A stretch of 64,000 nt of DNA. Source: Diadophis punctatus similis. Its lineage: Eukaryota > Chordata > Lepidosauria > Squamata > Dipsadidae. Position numbers and translations under genes: made by a program. This document shows, one piece after another, positions 33,676 through 45,186 of this stretch. Each line of letters opens with the position of its first letter. Position 1 is the first letter of the stretch. The notes under the pieces are model-generated. The model searched no databases. It was given only the letters and a program-made list of their open reading frames with translations, and was not told where the DNA came from. The stretch spans positions 9,155,012 to 9,219,011 of the forward strand of contig JALIGW010000010.1 of the NCBI GenBank assembly GCA_023053685.1, given 5' to 3'.

Positions 33676-35748
33676 GAACCCCAGGCAGGCCCAAGTTCAC
33701 CCAGGGCCTCCCGGGCACCCGACCCCCCTCTCACAGCTCAACGGGGCTCAGGTCAGTACACCCCTCACCCACGCCAGTACCAGGACAGGGCTCCCAGGGG
33801 CCGCCAGTCCAAGAAGCCCTTTCGAGGGGGAGGGACCATTTCCAGCGGCACCCCCGCTGAATCCTCCTCTGATCCCCTCATCGGGGGCCGCCTGTCCTTA
33901 TACACTTCCCGCTGGGATTCAGTCACAGGGGACAGGTGGGTGCTAGACACCGTTTCACAGGGACTGTCCCTGGAATTCCTCTCCCTTCCCCCGAGGTTTT
34001 TCCTGGCCTGCTCGGTTTCAAAAAACCCAGCCAAGCGGGCCCTCATGGGTGAGGCCGTTCAGCACCTACTCAACATCGAGGTCATTCAACTGGTGCCTGA
34101 AGATCATCTCAGCCTTGGGTACTATTCCATCCTCTTCGTGGTACCCAAAACCTCGGGGGGATGGAGAGCAATACTGGACTTGAAGCAGCTTAACTGCTAC
34201 CTCAAGTTCAGGAAGCTCAAAATGCACTCGCTCTCCACCATCCTGCAGTGCATACGCCAGGGAGACCATATGGCCTCCATCGACCTTACTGAGGCCTACC
34301 TGCATATCCCCATCCATTGGAATCATAGGCAGTACCTCCAGTTCTGCTATGCAGGTAGGCACTTTCAGTACAGGGCTCTCCTTTTTGGGCTCTCCTCCGC
34401 CCCTCGTGTTTTCATGAAGGTCCTGGCGGCGCTGGCAGCACATCTAAGAACACTCGCTGTCAGGGTCCATTGCTATTTGGATGACATCTTGGTCATGGCC
34501 CCATCCCACCAATTGGCTCTGGATCACCTCCATCTCACAATGTCCACCCTTACCTACCATGGCTTTTCAATTAACCTAGCCAAAAGCCATCTGGTCCCTT
34601 CCATTTCCATCCTTCACCTGGGAGCAGTCATTGATTCCCTAGAATGTAGGATCTCCCTGTCCCAAGACTGACAGAACAGCCTCTGGGAGATAGCAGCCCA
34701 GGTCCAGGGTGCGCAGAGGGCGCCCATCTCCCTCCTCTCCACTCTGTTGGGGGAAATGATTTCCACTATCTCCATCACCCCTTGGGCACGCCTACATTCT
34801 AGGGAGCTTCAATGGCTTCTCTTGCCCTTCCAGAAGGCAAACCACAGCAACTCAACCGCCAAGATCCTGGTGACGTCGAAGGTAAGCAGGTCCCTCACCT
34901 GGTGGAGGTCTTCCGCATCATTGCTGGGCTCTCTTTTTCACGAGCCTCACCGCATCCTTGTAACAATGGATGCCAGTCTCAGGGGTTGGGGGGCCCACTC
35001 CAAGGGTCTGGTGGCACAGGGAACGTGGAGCCAGCAGGAGGCCACGTGTGCCATCAACTGGCTTGAGCTCCGGGCCATCTTCCTAGCCCTCAAGGCCTTT
35101 GCGCAACACCTGTCGAGCCACCATGTACTCGTCCTCACGGACAATATGGTGGCCAAAGCGCATGTCAACAGGCAGGGGGGCACCCGTTCGAGGATGCTGA
35201 TGGAGGAGGCCAACAGACTGTGTCGTTGAGCAGAGCATTACCTGTTCTCCCTGACGGCCGACCACGTTGCCGGAGTGGACAATTCCCAGGCAGACTGGCT
35301 CAGCCGGACTACTATCAACCCGGCAGAGTGGCAGCTGCACCCGGACTTGTTCCAAGCCCTGACCTCTCGGTTCAGACTGCTGGCTGTCGACCTCTTTGCC
35401 TCCCCGGGCAATGCCCAGCTGGACAGGTTCTACTCTCGGTACCAGACAGCAGGGGCGGAGGCAGTCAATGCACTGAGGGTCAGGTGGCCCAGACTCCTCC
35501 TCTATGACTTCCCTCCCTTTTCCATCATCAGCAGGGTGCTGCAGAAAATCCTTCGGGAGGGGGCAGAGGTGATCTTGGTGGCTCCCTACTGGCCCAGGCA
35601 GCCCTGGTTCGCTGATCTCAAACAGCTTTTGGTGGCCCCTCCCTGGACCATCCCGGTCCGGCAGGATTCCCTCTCGCAGGGCCAGATCCACCACCCGGAC
35701 CCGGACCGGTTAAAATTGACCGCCTGGTGGTTGAGCGGAGCTCCCTAG
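33676..35748 (+). pseudogene. DIRS RT, RNase H, methyltransferase-like ORF
   Basis: One frame encodes RT (LDLKQLNCYL, MASIDLTEAYLHIPI, FGLSSAPRVFMKVL, catalytic YLDDILVMA), RNase H (TMDASLRGWGAH, WLELRAIFLALKAF, LTDNMVAKAHVN) and the DIRS C-terminal DAM-methylase-like region (VDLFASPGNAQLDRFYSR, VAPYWPRQPWFADL). TGA codons stand at 34669-34671 and 35227-35229. The second probably replaces Trp, judging from the family. Otherwise the frame is open to 35748, overlapping the recombinase by 22 bases. Confidence 0.88.
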
Positions 35749-36764
35749 CTTGCCAACAATATTGCCAGTGGGTCATTTCAACCATGTTGGCCTCTAGGAG
35801 GCCCTCGATGGAACGAATCTACTCCGCCACCTGGTGGGCATTCTGCTCGTGGTGCCACCGTGCAGGGTGTTCCCCCACCTGGGTTCCGGTCCCCAAGATT
35901 CTGGAATTCCTCCAAGATGGGTTGGATAAAGGGCTGACACCCAATACCATACGCAGGCAGCTGGCGGCCCTGTCATCGGTCCTGGCCTGCAGGGAGGCAT
36001 CCTCACTGGCCACTTCATCAGAGGGGGCCACTAATCTACGCCCTCTGGCGGTTCATAGATTTCCCACCTGGGACGTGGACAAGGTCCTCGAGTCCCTCAC
36101 ATGGGCTCCCTATGAGCCCTTCCGCAGGGTTTCCTTCCATCACCTGATGTACAAGGTGGTCTTCCTGGTCGCCATCACCTCAGCCAGGAGGATCTCCGAG
36201 CTGTCAGCTCTGTCAGTGAGGAGCGACCTGTGCGTGGTACATCAGGACAGGGTGGTCCTTCGGCTGGACCCTACCTTTGTCCTGAAGGTCAACTCCTGGT
36301 ACCACCGGGCTCAAAAGTTAATCCTCCCTAGCTTCTTCCCTGATCCCTCCAATGAGTTGGAGCGCAAGTGGCACAAGCTGGATATCCGTAGGGCTATTCA
36401 CACCTACGTTAAGCGCAGGGCAGCACACCGGCTCTCGGAGTCGCTGTTCGTGTCCTTCCTTCCTGGTTCTGCCGGACGGAAGGTGTCGGCCTCTATGGTA
36501 GGTCGCTGGCTCCGCGCTGTCATCGCAGATGCCTATGACTTGTCCTCGTCCTCCCGGCCAACTGGAATAACTGCCCACTCCACTAGGAGTGCGGCCACAT
36601 CAGCTGCCTGGCAAACCCCAGCTTCCCTGGAGGAGGTGTGCCGTGCAGCGGCATGGGCTTCTCCCCTGCAGTTCATGCAGCATTATAGAATAGATGAATT
36701 CACCTTTGCAGAGGCTTCCTTTGGCCGCAGGGTTCTGCAATCGGTGTCCCATGCTGACAGCTGA
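35727..36764 (+). CDS. DIRS tyrosine recombinase, intact ORF
   Basis: A 345-codon open frame without stops. Tyrosine recombinases join the circular DIRS DNA to the target by strand exchange. The N-terminal part is a helical core-binding domain (LTPNTIRRQLAALSSVL). Catalytic residues are visible: Arg in ITSARRISELSAL, His-x-x-Arg in TAHSTRSAA (about residues 284-287) and the His-Tyr of MQHYRID (Tyr at about 320). ATG 35727 overlaps the end of the RT ORF, so the start may be shifted by a few codons. Length and motif spacing fit known DIRS recombinases. It is the longest apparently intact functional ORF in the window. Expression is unknown. Confidence 0.9.
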   Translation: MVERSSLACQQYCQWVISTMLASRRPSMERIYSATWWAFCSWCHRAGCSPTWVPVPKILEFLQDGLDKGLTPNTIRRQLAALSSVLACREASSLATSSEGATNLRPLAVHRFPTWDVDKVLESLTWAPYEPFRRVSFHHLMYKVVFLVAITSARRISELSALSVRSDLCVVHQDRVVLRLDPTFVLKVNSWYHRAQKLILPSFFPDPSNELERKWHKLDIRRAIHTYVKRRAAHRLSESLFVSFLPGSAGRKVSASMVGRWLRAVIADAYDLSSSSRPTGITAHSTRSAATSAAWQTPASLEEVCRAAAWASPLQFMQHYRIDEFTFAEASFGRRVLQSVSHADS

Positions 36765-36807
36765 GGGTTTCCTGTTATTCCCTCCCTAGGACACACGGCT
36801 TGGGTAT

Positions 36808-36900
36808 GTCCCATCCTGGCTGATAGTTCCACCCACTATGGAGAAGGGGCATTGTACTCGCCTGATATGCTCCTTCTCGTAGGGTGGAACTATCAGCCAG
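36808..36900. repeat. DIRS internal complementary region
   Basis: The first half (gtcccatcctggctgatag... to ctatggagaa) is complementary to the left end, including tctccatagtggg. The second half (cctgatatgctccttctcg...) repeats the right-end sequence near 37210-37240 in inverse orientation. Together it is complementary to the joined ends of the circle, as required in DIRS replication. Confidence 0.88.
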
Positions 36901-37115
36901 TCCCTCCCTAGTTATTGGTTCACTTGATGTTGAGTGCATATTGGGGGTAAGGGGACACTTCATGCCTATAGCCAGTTTTTTACGTACTGTTTTTCTTGCA
37001 ACTTCTGGTCTATTTCACAAATAAAGAAAAAAATTTTTTTGCCTAGGAATGGACAGTCTTGCTTCATTTATTCAGGTTGCCACGTCAAGTCTGCTTGTTT
37101 CCTTCGGTCTTCGTT

Positions 37116-37263
37116 GTAACTGGGGAGAGAGGCAGAAGTGCCCCCCAATATTTTAATTTGCAGACTCAGTCCTATCTGATTGGGCGAGGTCATTACCCAT
37201 CCTGGCTGATAGTTCCATCCTACGAGAAGGAGCGTATCAGGTAAGTACAACACCCCTTCTCCC
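37116..37263. repeat. DIRS right inverted repeat and terminus
   Basis: 37116-37217 is the inverse of the left repeat. 37218-37263 is the right-end extension, ending accccttctccca, and is matched in the internal complementary region. Confidence 0.9.
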
Positions 37264-38109
37264 ACTGAATTTATAGTAACATATATTTACACGTAAAATT
37301 AAATTATTTCTTTTCAGACCCTGTTTAAATATGCCAGATTATAAAACAGCCATAGAAAAAAAAGGAGAGAGAAAAGTGTGTAAAATGAAGTGGCTTCCCT
37401 GAAGGATGGAAAGTTCCAGAGAGAGGGCATCTTCTCTCAAGACCCAAGACAGGAAGATGAGAGTCAGATGTCATTGGTAAAATCCTGTTCTATGGAGCAA
37501 GTCTGGGCACAAGACCTGAGAGGGGTTTTTTTTCCAACAGAGAAAAAGAAGCAGATCCAAGGGGAAAAGACAACTGGTGCTGAGAACACTAGCTATAAAT
37601 CCAGCACATGTTTTTTTTTCACTCCCTATTGATAAGCCCAGAAAGTAGGGGAGGGAGATGGAGAGAAGGGGGAGGAGTGAAGCAGTTCACAGGAAAGTTA
37701 CAGGAGACTGTTCTCTGGGAGAGAGACCAAGGAGTAAACCTGACACTGGGAGAAAGACGAGGATCATGTTGTATATCTGTTGTAAATACCTGTTGTAATT
37801 ATTTTCAGTACAGATAGCAAAAAAGCATGAAAGTCTCCACTGTCTTGTTTTCTATGTATCAATTGCCATACATGAAAATCAAAATACACTTTCAGTTCTA
37901 AAAGAACCTAGTCACCCTGTGACGTATAAAGCACCAGCAACATTTATGTATTAAAGTTTATCTTTAGTGGTTGTTCATTTTATGCAGGCTTTACCCTGGA
38001 AATATCTGAGAAAAGGACCATGAAAATGACTATGACCAATTGATGGAGACTATTACCAATGATGTAAAATATTTTTTTAACATCTTTGAACTCCTCTTTG
38101 TTTTATGAG
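37264..38109. other. Intergenic sequence
   Basis: No recognisable gene or repeat. Purine-rich around 37380-37760. The open frames at 37390-37817 have no known motif. Confidence 0.5.
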
Positions 38110-38504
38110 TGTCAGCCCTGGAAGTCATCTTTTTCTTGAATTCTTCAGGGCTGCCACATTTTAGTGCTGTGGGAAACTGGGAGGGGGGGATTGCATGGAG
38201 TCGCAGGGATATCTAGCCATAATAACACTCCTTTTTCAGAGAGTCAAGGACATTCGGCCTGCACCTGGAGTGGCATGACTGGGAGGCACCTCCAGTTGGG
38301 ACGGTGCATTGATTGGACCATGTGATGGACATGTGGGTGCAGGGGAAGGGTCTTGGACTTTCTTTTGGGTGAGGAAAACCTGGAAGCTTTCAGATTCGGG
38401 TTTTCCCAGATGTGCCAATATGACATCTCTAATAAAATAGAACTTTGAGGAACGTCTAGCCTCGGAGTCTTCTTTTGTTGGGGATGTTACTTGAAACCCT
38501 GACA
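38110..38504 (+). repeat. Gypsy-C 5' LTR
   Basis: tgtcagccctgg to ccctgaca, 395 bp, with AATAAA near 38431. The stretch 38168-38332 recurs at 52434-52597. No primer site was recognised after it. Confidence 0.75.
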
Positions 38505-38599
38505 TTAACCTGAATGTTTTAAAACTTTTACCAGCTCCCCGACCTCTGGGGTGCTGTCCGGGGTCCTGAGCCCTGAACGCCTACCCGACACCAGGTTGT

Positions 38600-39795
38600 G
38601 TGAAAACTCAGGGGAAGATGGAGGAGAAAACTGCAATCACAGAGGGAGCCACCAGAGCTGGTTCAATGGTCCATGTCAAGACCCTCTACTCCCCTTCTGA
38701 ATCTGGGGTGAAGGCAGTGGAGGCCACTGAAGCGGAACACCAATGGGGTGCCTGGCCCAGAGAGCCAGCGCCCTGGAAAGCCGTTCAACCAGATCCCTTT
38801 CTATGGAGCGAGGCTGCGGCAGCCGCGCCATCCCAAGATGCTGCGATGCTGCGGGAACAGCAGATGGGGCGTGAGCAGAGTGGAGCCGACCCAAGCCCTC
38901 AAATGGAGAGCCCTGGTGCCAGCTGATCTCAGAGATTCCAGCCACTGATGTGAAGCCAATCGCTGGTGGGTCTACCAGAGCCGTTCGACCAGTTCAGCAT
39001 GGGAAGCATATCGCATCTCCCAACGACTGGGCCTCCCGGCTGGGCTTTGGCTCAGCCCACATTCACCTTTCTGGGCCAAGGGACCGTGGTGGCATTGTGC
39101 AGGGCATCAGCCTCATTCCACACGGTGTGTAGCAGGTCACATCATAATCTCTCCCATTGGGCCCAGTCTACCGGGATGACAGCTCCTGCAGGAGATGGAG
39201 CAGTGCAGCAGCAGGCCTGTTGGGCCACTCCAGTCCAGCATGGCAAAGACCATCATTGGGGCTGCCAAGACCCAACACCCCTCCTCAGTTGCCAGTCCTT
39301 AGACTACCTCCCGCCGACCAAATCCCCCCTGGCTGGGTCTTCTACCCTAGCCAGGGGTGGGTCCAGTATCAGTGGACACCAGCTCTGGCTCCGCAGCAGG
39401 CTCCAGCCCTGCAGCCAGTGCCAGCTCCACTGCCGGCGCCTGTCCCGCAACCAGAATCAGTACCACAACTGGCTTCGCCAGCCGCACTTCCTCCACAGTT
39501 CAGAGCAATGTTCGATGGAATTCCGGGAAAGCTGGCCTATTTCCTTAATCGAGTTTGGTCACACATTGATCACTATGGGGACCAATATCAAACTGATCGA
39601 GATGATTTCAGCAATTGCGGATGGCATGAATGAGGAGGAAGCAGCAAAGTGGATAGCTGAACTGCACAATGAAGGGGCCCCTGAGCTAGAAGACATGGAC
39701 GAGTTCGTCCAACTGCTCCACGGCCAGTTCGAGGACACAGCCCACCTGATTGAGGCCAGATTAAAGCTTTGAAGCAAGTGGGCCAGCCCCCAAAA
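38600..39795 (+). pseudogene. Gypsy-C gag, N-terminal part
   Basis: The clear part is at 39280-39795: a Pro/Gln-rich stretch (VPAPLPAPVPQPESVPQL), then the sushi/PEG10-like gag core, PGKLAYFLNRVWSHIDHYGDQYQTD, with a frame change near 39600 to EMISAIADGMNEEEAAKWIAEL and EDMDEFVQLLHGQFEDTAH. The upstream frames (38600-39280) have no firm match and contain frame changes. The chain is interrupted at 39796-39800 (gaatt), the target duplication of the inserted LTR, and resumes at 45187. Confidence 0.75.
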
Positions 39796-40506
39796 GAATT
39801 TGTCATGCCCCTATTGGAGTCTGACTCTGAGATGGAAGAGGAACAGCTGACAGAGAGTGGGAGAATGGCTCCATTGGTTGTGGAGGAAACTGGGGAAGGG
39901 CAAAGTCAGGCTGGGCAGAGCAGGGGAGAGGTGGAAGAGGGGTTTTTGATGAAGACCAAGGCCCACCCCCTCCTCATCCTAGGGTACGCAGGGAAGAATG
40001 GAGAAGAGAGCAACGTGGGTTGCGTGGCTTACGAGGGAGGAAAGGGCCCCAATTCCCTTCACAAGGCACACCTGGAGATGGAGTTTAAAAAGAGAAGCGA
40101 ATGGGAGGGGTGGTTGACAGGAACAAACGCTGAGTTCATGTTCATGTTCACTGCTTTATCTGAGTTCCTGGCATCCTCCCAACTGGTTTGATTTACTGCC
40201 ATGCTACTTTAATTCTTTTTTTTTTATTGAAAAGTTTTATAAGTATAAAGTACAAACATTTCCCCCCCTTTTCTCCCCCCCTCACCCCCCTCGCCCCCCA
40301 ATCACCCTTCCCACCCACCCCCCAGGACTTCCCAGAAAAATCACAGGGTATAACTCCAACGAAAAGTAAACATAAAAATTAAAAAAATGCTAAAAGAAAA
40401 AAAAACAAAGAAAAAAAAATATTAGTTCAAAAATACCTTTCATCCTTAACTCTTTGTTAGTCCAGAAACTTGAAAGTATAATCTAACATTTCACAAATTT
40501 CTAGCA

Positions 40507-43500
40507 TTAATAAGCTATTTGAGTCATCTTAATCTGATACTTTTTTTGAATATATACAGTCCACCTACTCCATTCCAATATATATCTTTCATTTGAGTGG
40601 TCCTTTAAGTATGATGAAATCTTGGCCATTTCAGCCAAATGTGTCATTTTTACTGTCCATTCTTCAATTGTAGGTATATCTTCCTTCTTCCAATATTGTG
40701 CCACCAGTAATCTGGCAGCAGATATAAAATTCAAAACCAACTTAGTCTCTATAACAGAACAATCTGTTATTATACCCAACAAGAAAAATTGTGGTGTGAA
40801 CTTAATCTTTTTCTTTAAAATATTTTGTATAATCCACCAAATTTTTATCCAGAATGCCTTAATCTTTTTACAAGTCCACCATATATGAAAATATGTGGCA
40901 TCTTCACATTCGCATCTCCAACATTTAGGGTCTGAATTTGGGTACATACAAGCTAGGTTTTTTGGGTCTAGATGCCATCTATAAAGCATTTTATAAAAAT
41001 TTTCTCTCAAATTTTGTGCCTGTGTAAATTTAACATTTCTAACCCATATCTTTTCCCATGTATCCATCATTATAGGTTCACCAATATTCTGAGCCCATTT
41101 TATCATGCAATCCTTAACTAGTTCTGTTTCTGAATCTAATTCCAGTAAAATATTATATAATCTCTTAATATGCATTGGGCCCTTATCTTTTATTTGTACA
41201 ATCAGATTGTCCTCTTTTTTCAAAATACCAATTTTTTTATCATCTCTCCATCTAGCCTGTAATTGTATATATTGAAACCATGTTCTAGTTATACCTTCTT
41301 CTCTTAATTTCTCAAACGGTTTTAATTGAAATAAAGTTCCCTCTTCGAAAAGAAGTTCCTTATATGTAATTTTATCAAATTTTTGTTCCAAATTTATATT
41401 TTCTATCGTGTGTCTGGGTACTGTCCATAAAGGTAACTTATCATTTAATTTGCATTGGTACTTTTTCCAGACACGCAATAAAGCATTTCTTAATATATGG
41501 CTCTTGAAAGTTTTATCTACTTTTTTTATCATATACTAAATAAGCATGCCACCCAAAAACCAAACCATATCCCTCAATATTTAATACACTCTCTTCAGTT
41601 AAGTTTATCCAATCCGTAATTGCTGAGAGAACCGCTGCTTCATAATACAATTTTAAATTAGGCATTTTTAAACCACCTCTTTCACGAGTATCCTGCATAA
41701 TCTTCTGGTTTACCCTTGGCTTCTTCCCCGCCCAAATAAATTTATTTATACCCTTCTGCCATTGCTTTAAAACTTCATCTTTTTTAAGTATTGGTATCAT
41801 TTGAAAGAGGAATAAAAACCTTGGTAAAACATTCATTTTAACTGCAGCTATCCTACCCAACAAAGACAATTGTAATTTTTCCCAACTTTCCATATCCTTC
41901 TGTATTTTTAACCAAAGTGATTCATAATTATATTGATATAGTTTTGTATTTGTGGACATAATATAAACCCCTAAATATTTAATCTTTTGGACTATCTCAA
42001 AACCTGTTACCTTTTCTATTTCTTCTTTTTGGTTTCTTGTCACATTTTTAACTATTATTTTTGTTTTAGCTATATTTATTTTAAAACCAGATACTTGTCC
42101 ATATATATTAATTGTATCCATCAACATTCTAATAGACTGTAATGGTTGAGTTAAAGTAACAACCAGGTCGTCCGCAAACGCTCGAAGCTTATATTCTTCT
42201 TGTCTAATTTTTATTCCTTTTATTATGTCAAGATCTCTTATTTTATTAAGTACTATTTCCAGGCTCAAAATAAACAGCAGAGGAGACAGAGGACATCCTT
42301 GTCTAGTACCCTTTTCTATATTAAAAGTATCTGTCACTCCACCATTGATTATTATTTGCGCTGTTTGTTTTTTATATATTGCCCCAATGGATTGTACAAA
42401 ATGATCTCCAAATTGTAACTTTTCTAATAACTTTAATAAAAACTGCCAATTCAACCTATCAAAAGCTTTCTCAGCATCCAAAAATACTAGTGCTGCGGGG
42501 ACCTGGTTATTGCTTCTCAAATACTCTAATAAATTAACAATTTGTCTGACATTAGTTTTCATTTGTCTACCAGTTAAAAATCCTGTTTGATCATGATGTA
42601 TCATTTCTTACATAACTATCATTAATCTGTTCGCTAAAATTTTAGTAAAAATTTTATAGTCTATATTTAAAAGTGAGATCGGCCTGTAATTTTTGGGATC
42701 TGTGTAATCTAAACCCTCTTTTGGGATCAGAGAGATAAAAGATGTCTTCCATGTTGGAGGTACATTACCTCCCTTTTGAATATTATTAAATAATTCTTTA
42801 AGTGGTTCCACCATTTCTTCCTGTAATTTTTTATAATAAACAGCAGTTAAACCATCTGTCCCTGGGGCTTTACCCACTTTTAACTGTTTAATTACCATTA
42901 AGATCTCTTCTGAAGTTATCAATTGATTTAAAATATCCCTCTGGACCTTGGAAGTTATATAAATATTCTGTTTCTGCAAATAGCTATCTATATCCTCTTC
43001 TTTAACTTTATCCCCACTATATAAATCTGAATAAAATTCTAAAAATGACTTTTTAATAAGTTCATGTTCATAAACTTCTTTGCCCTTATATCTTATTTTT
43101 TCAATAGTTCTTGATTTTTTGCTTCTTTCTTAAAATGTATGCCAGCCATCTTCCTGGTTTATTAGCATTGCTAAAAGTATTGAATTTAGCATATTGTAAA
43201 TTTGTTGCTATTTGATCTGCCATTAACATATTAAATTGTCCCTTTAATAAATTAATCGTCTCTTTAATTTTTTTATCCGTTGGATTAGAAATTAAAGCCC
43301 TTTCCTGTCTCTTAATCTCCTCCTCTAATTCTTTCCTTTTCCCCCCTTTTTTCCTTCTATATTTATTATTCAAATATATCAAAATACCCCTCATATAGGC
43401 TTTACTTGCATCCCAAACCATTTCTAAAGACGTGCCCTTCTGCATATTGTTAACAAAAAATCTTTCATTAATTTTTTACACTCCTTCACATTTTCCTCAT

Positions 43501-44260
43501 ATCTAAATAGATTCTCATTTAACCTCCATGATCTTCTAAGTCCATTTCGATCTTCTAAATCCATCCAAACCGGACTATGATCTGTCAATACTCTTGAGCA
43601 TATCTTTGTCTTCTTTACCCTAGAAAAGAGATTATTAGTAATCAAAATAAAGTCAATCCTTGAAAAGGATTGATGTCTATCGGAAAAAAAAGTAAAATCC
43701 TTTTCTTCTGTATTTCTTTCGCGCCAAATATCTCTCAACTCCCAATCCTCCATCATCTCAAAAAACGGTTTTGGCAATTTTGCTCTTGAAAAAATATTTT
43801 GCTTAGGGCCCTTCTTGTCTTTTACAACATCTGGTACACCATTCCAATCACCGAGAAGGATGCAGGTGCTGTAGTCCCATTGTACCAACTTTGTATGTAA
43901 AAGATCATAAAATTTTTCCTGTTGTTGATTCGGGGCATATACACCAATTACCAATAGTCTCTCTCCTTTAATTAAAAGTTCAACCGCTAAATATCTTCCT
44001 TGATCATCTGCTTCAATTAACTTAGCAATCAAATGTCTCTTCACATATATAACAATTCCATTTTTTTTGTCAGGTGCTGCTGAAACAAAATGTATTCCTA
44101 ATCTTGAATTTATTAGGTGTTTTTGATCTTGTGTTCTAATATGTGTTTCTTGTAGGCAGGTCACATCATTGTTAAATTGTTTAAGATAATGAAATATTTT
44201 CCTTCTTTTCTGTGGTGAATTTAATCCATTGACATTCCACATTAAAAATCTACTTCCCAT
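40507..44260 (-). pseudogene. L1-b ORF2: endonuclease, RT, C-terminal domain
   Basis: ATG 44260 starts MGSRFLMWNVNGLNSPQKRRK. The endonuclease has LQETHIR, IYAPNQQQ, LGDWNG and TDHSPVW. RT has APGTDGLTAVYYK, SLIPKEG, NYRPISLLN, DAEKAFDRLNW, GTRQGCPLSPLLF and the catalytic FADD. The C-terminal zinc knuckle is CWRCECEDATYFHIWWTC. Breaks are frameshifts near 43440, 43110 and 41520 and a stop at about 42605. ORF2p nicks the target and copies the RNA in place. This copy is dead but complete in domains. Confidence 0.92.
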
Positions 44261-44969
44261 CTGGGAACTTCTCAAGCATCTGGAACATTGCCTGGACATC
44301 CAGCTTCTTTATTTCTTTTGGTCTTGTTCCTCCCACTGCTTGATTGGTAACTTCTTTGGCTATCAGCTGAGATTGTTGCTGAGACATTTCCTGTATGCGC
44401 TTAGTTGTAGCTCCGGTCTGTCTTTGTTCTTTTATCCGTTCCTCTCCAAATATATCCACACTTTGATCAGCCTGAGTTATAGCTAATTCACTTTGACCAG
44501 CTGTAGCTCCTTCTTGCTGTAATTCCTCTCTTTGTCTTGCTCTTTCTTCCTTTCTCCTCCCTTCTGGGGATCTTGGTGTCCCAGCCTTTAAGACATATGT
44601 AAAAAAATCTTTTGCTTTCTGTACCGTATTCAATCAATGTCTTTCTCCATCATAAATCAAAGATATTCCAGCTGGGACCTCCCACCTAAATGGCAATTGC
44701 TGTCTTTTAAGTTCTTCCACTAGGAAGGAAAATTCCTTTCTAGCTCTCAACATTTTTGGAGGGATTTCTTTCATTGTCATCACTTCTTGTCCTCCCACCT
44801 GTAGCTTATTTTGATAAGTTGCTTGTAGGATGTCATTTCGCAATGTTCTGTTGTTAAAATATATTACAATATCTCTTGGAAGATTTCTCATTCTAGCCAC
44901 ACGGGAGTTCACTCGATATATCTTATCAATTTGCCACACCAACTCTTCTTTCCTCATGCCCACCACTTG
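44250..44969 (-). pseudogene. L1-b ORF1, C-terminal part
   Basis: Begins within the RRM-like domain (RKEELVWQIDKIYRVNS, LPRDIVIYF), followed by KEIPPKMLRARKEFSFLVEEL. There is a stop near 44634, then a Gln/Glu-rich tail ending at TAG 44252-44250, which overlaps the ORF2 start by 11 bases exactly as in L1-a. Confidence 0.85.
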
Positions 44970-45186
44970 AACTCCTTATCTTGCTTGCCCTGCCGGATTA
45001 ATTATTTTATCTTGCCTTGTTGGATTTATCGTTGGAAGTTTTTCGGCTTACAGGTTTGTGGGAGAGTTTTTCTCCAGACTGAAGAGTAAAAGGGACATTG
45101 GGGGCAAGTTTGGAGCTAATAAAGGGACTACTACTTATTCTCTGGCTGTGTTGCCTTTGTACCATGCCCCGGGTCATCACAGAATT

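Larger units (their letters stand above)
31951..37263 (+). mobile_element. DIRS-type tyrosine-recombinase retrotransposon
   Basis: A 5.3-kb element with the full DIRS plan: a left inverted repeat, gag, an RT/RNase H/methyltransferase-like ORF, an overlapping tyrosine recombinase ORF, an internal complementary region and a right inverted repeat. DIRS elements replicate through a circular DNA and integrate by recombinase, so no target duplication is expected and none is seen. The recombinase is uninterrupted. The other frames have few stops. Confidence 0.92.
40216..44969 (-). mobile_element. L1-b: 5'-truncated L1-type LINE
   Basis: On the minus strand: the C-terminal half of ORF1, a full-length but broken ORF2, a short 3' UTR with a G-rich tract, and an A-run (T-run at 40216-40225). 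5' truncation falls inside ORF1 at about 44969, the usual LINE outcome. A degenerate duplication (actttaattctt against acttgaactcctt) is possible but not clear. It is inserted in the LTR of the preceding entry. Confidence 0.9.
39801..45181 (+). repeat. Solo LTR inserted in Gypsy-C gag, split by L1-b
   Basis: The two pieces 39801-40215 and 44970-45181 form an LTR of about 627 bp, from tgtcatgccc to gtcatcaca, flanked by gaatt (39796-39800 and 45182-45186). An aataaagg signal lies near 45117, giving plus orientation. The frame at 39769-40191 runs across gag into this LTR and is not a gene. There are no internal genes, so it is a recombined solo LTR. Confidence 0.85.

Noticed and set aside
33270..36578. 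Antisense ORFs opposite the DIRS genes
   Set aside because: GC-rich shadows of the sense frames; no domain seen.
39769..40191. 140-codon ORF rich in Glu
   Set aside because: It crosses the gag-to-LTR junction. The C-terminal 130 codons are LTR sequence.
40200..44985. Target duplication for L1-b
   Set aside because: Only an imperfect match (actttaattctt / acttgaactcctt) is visible, too weak to claim.
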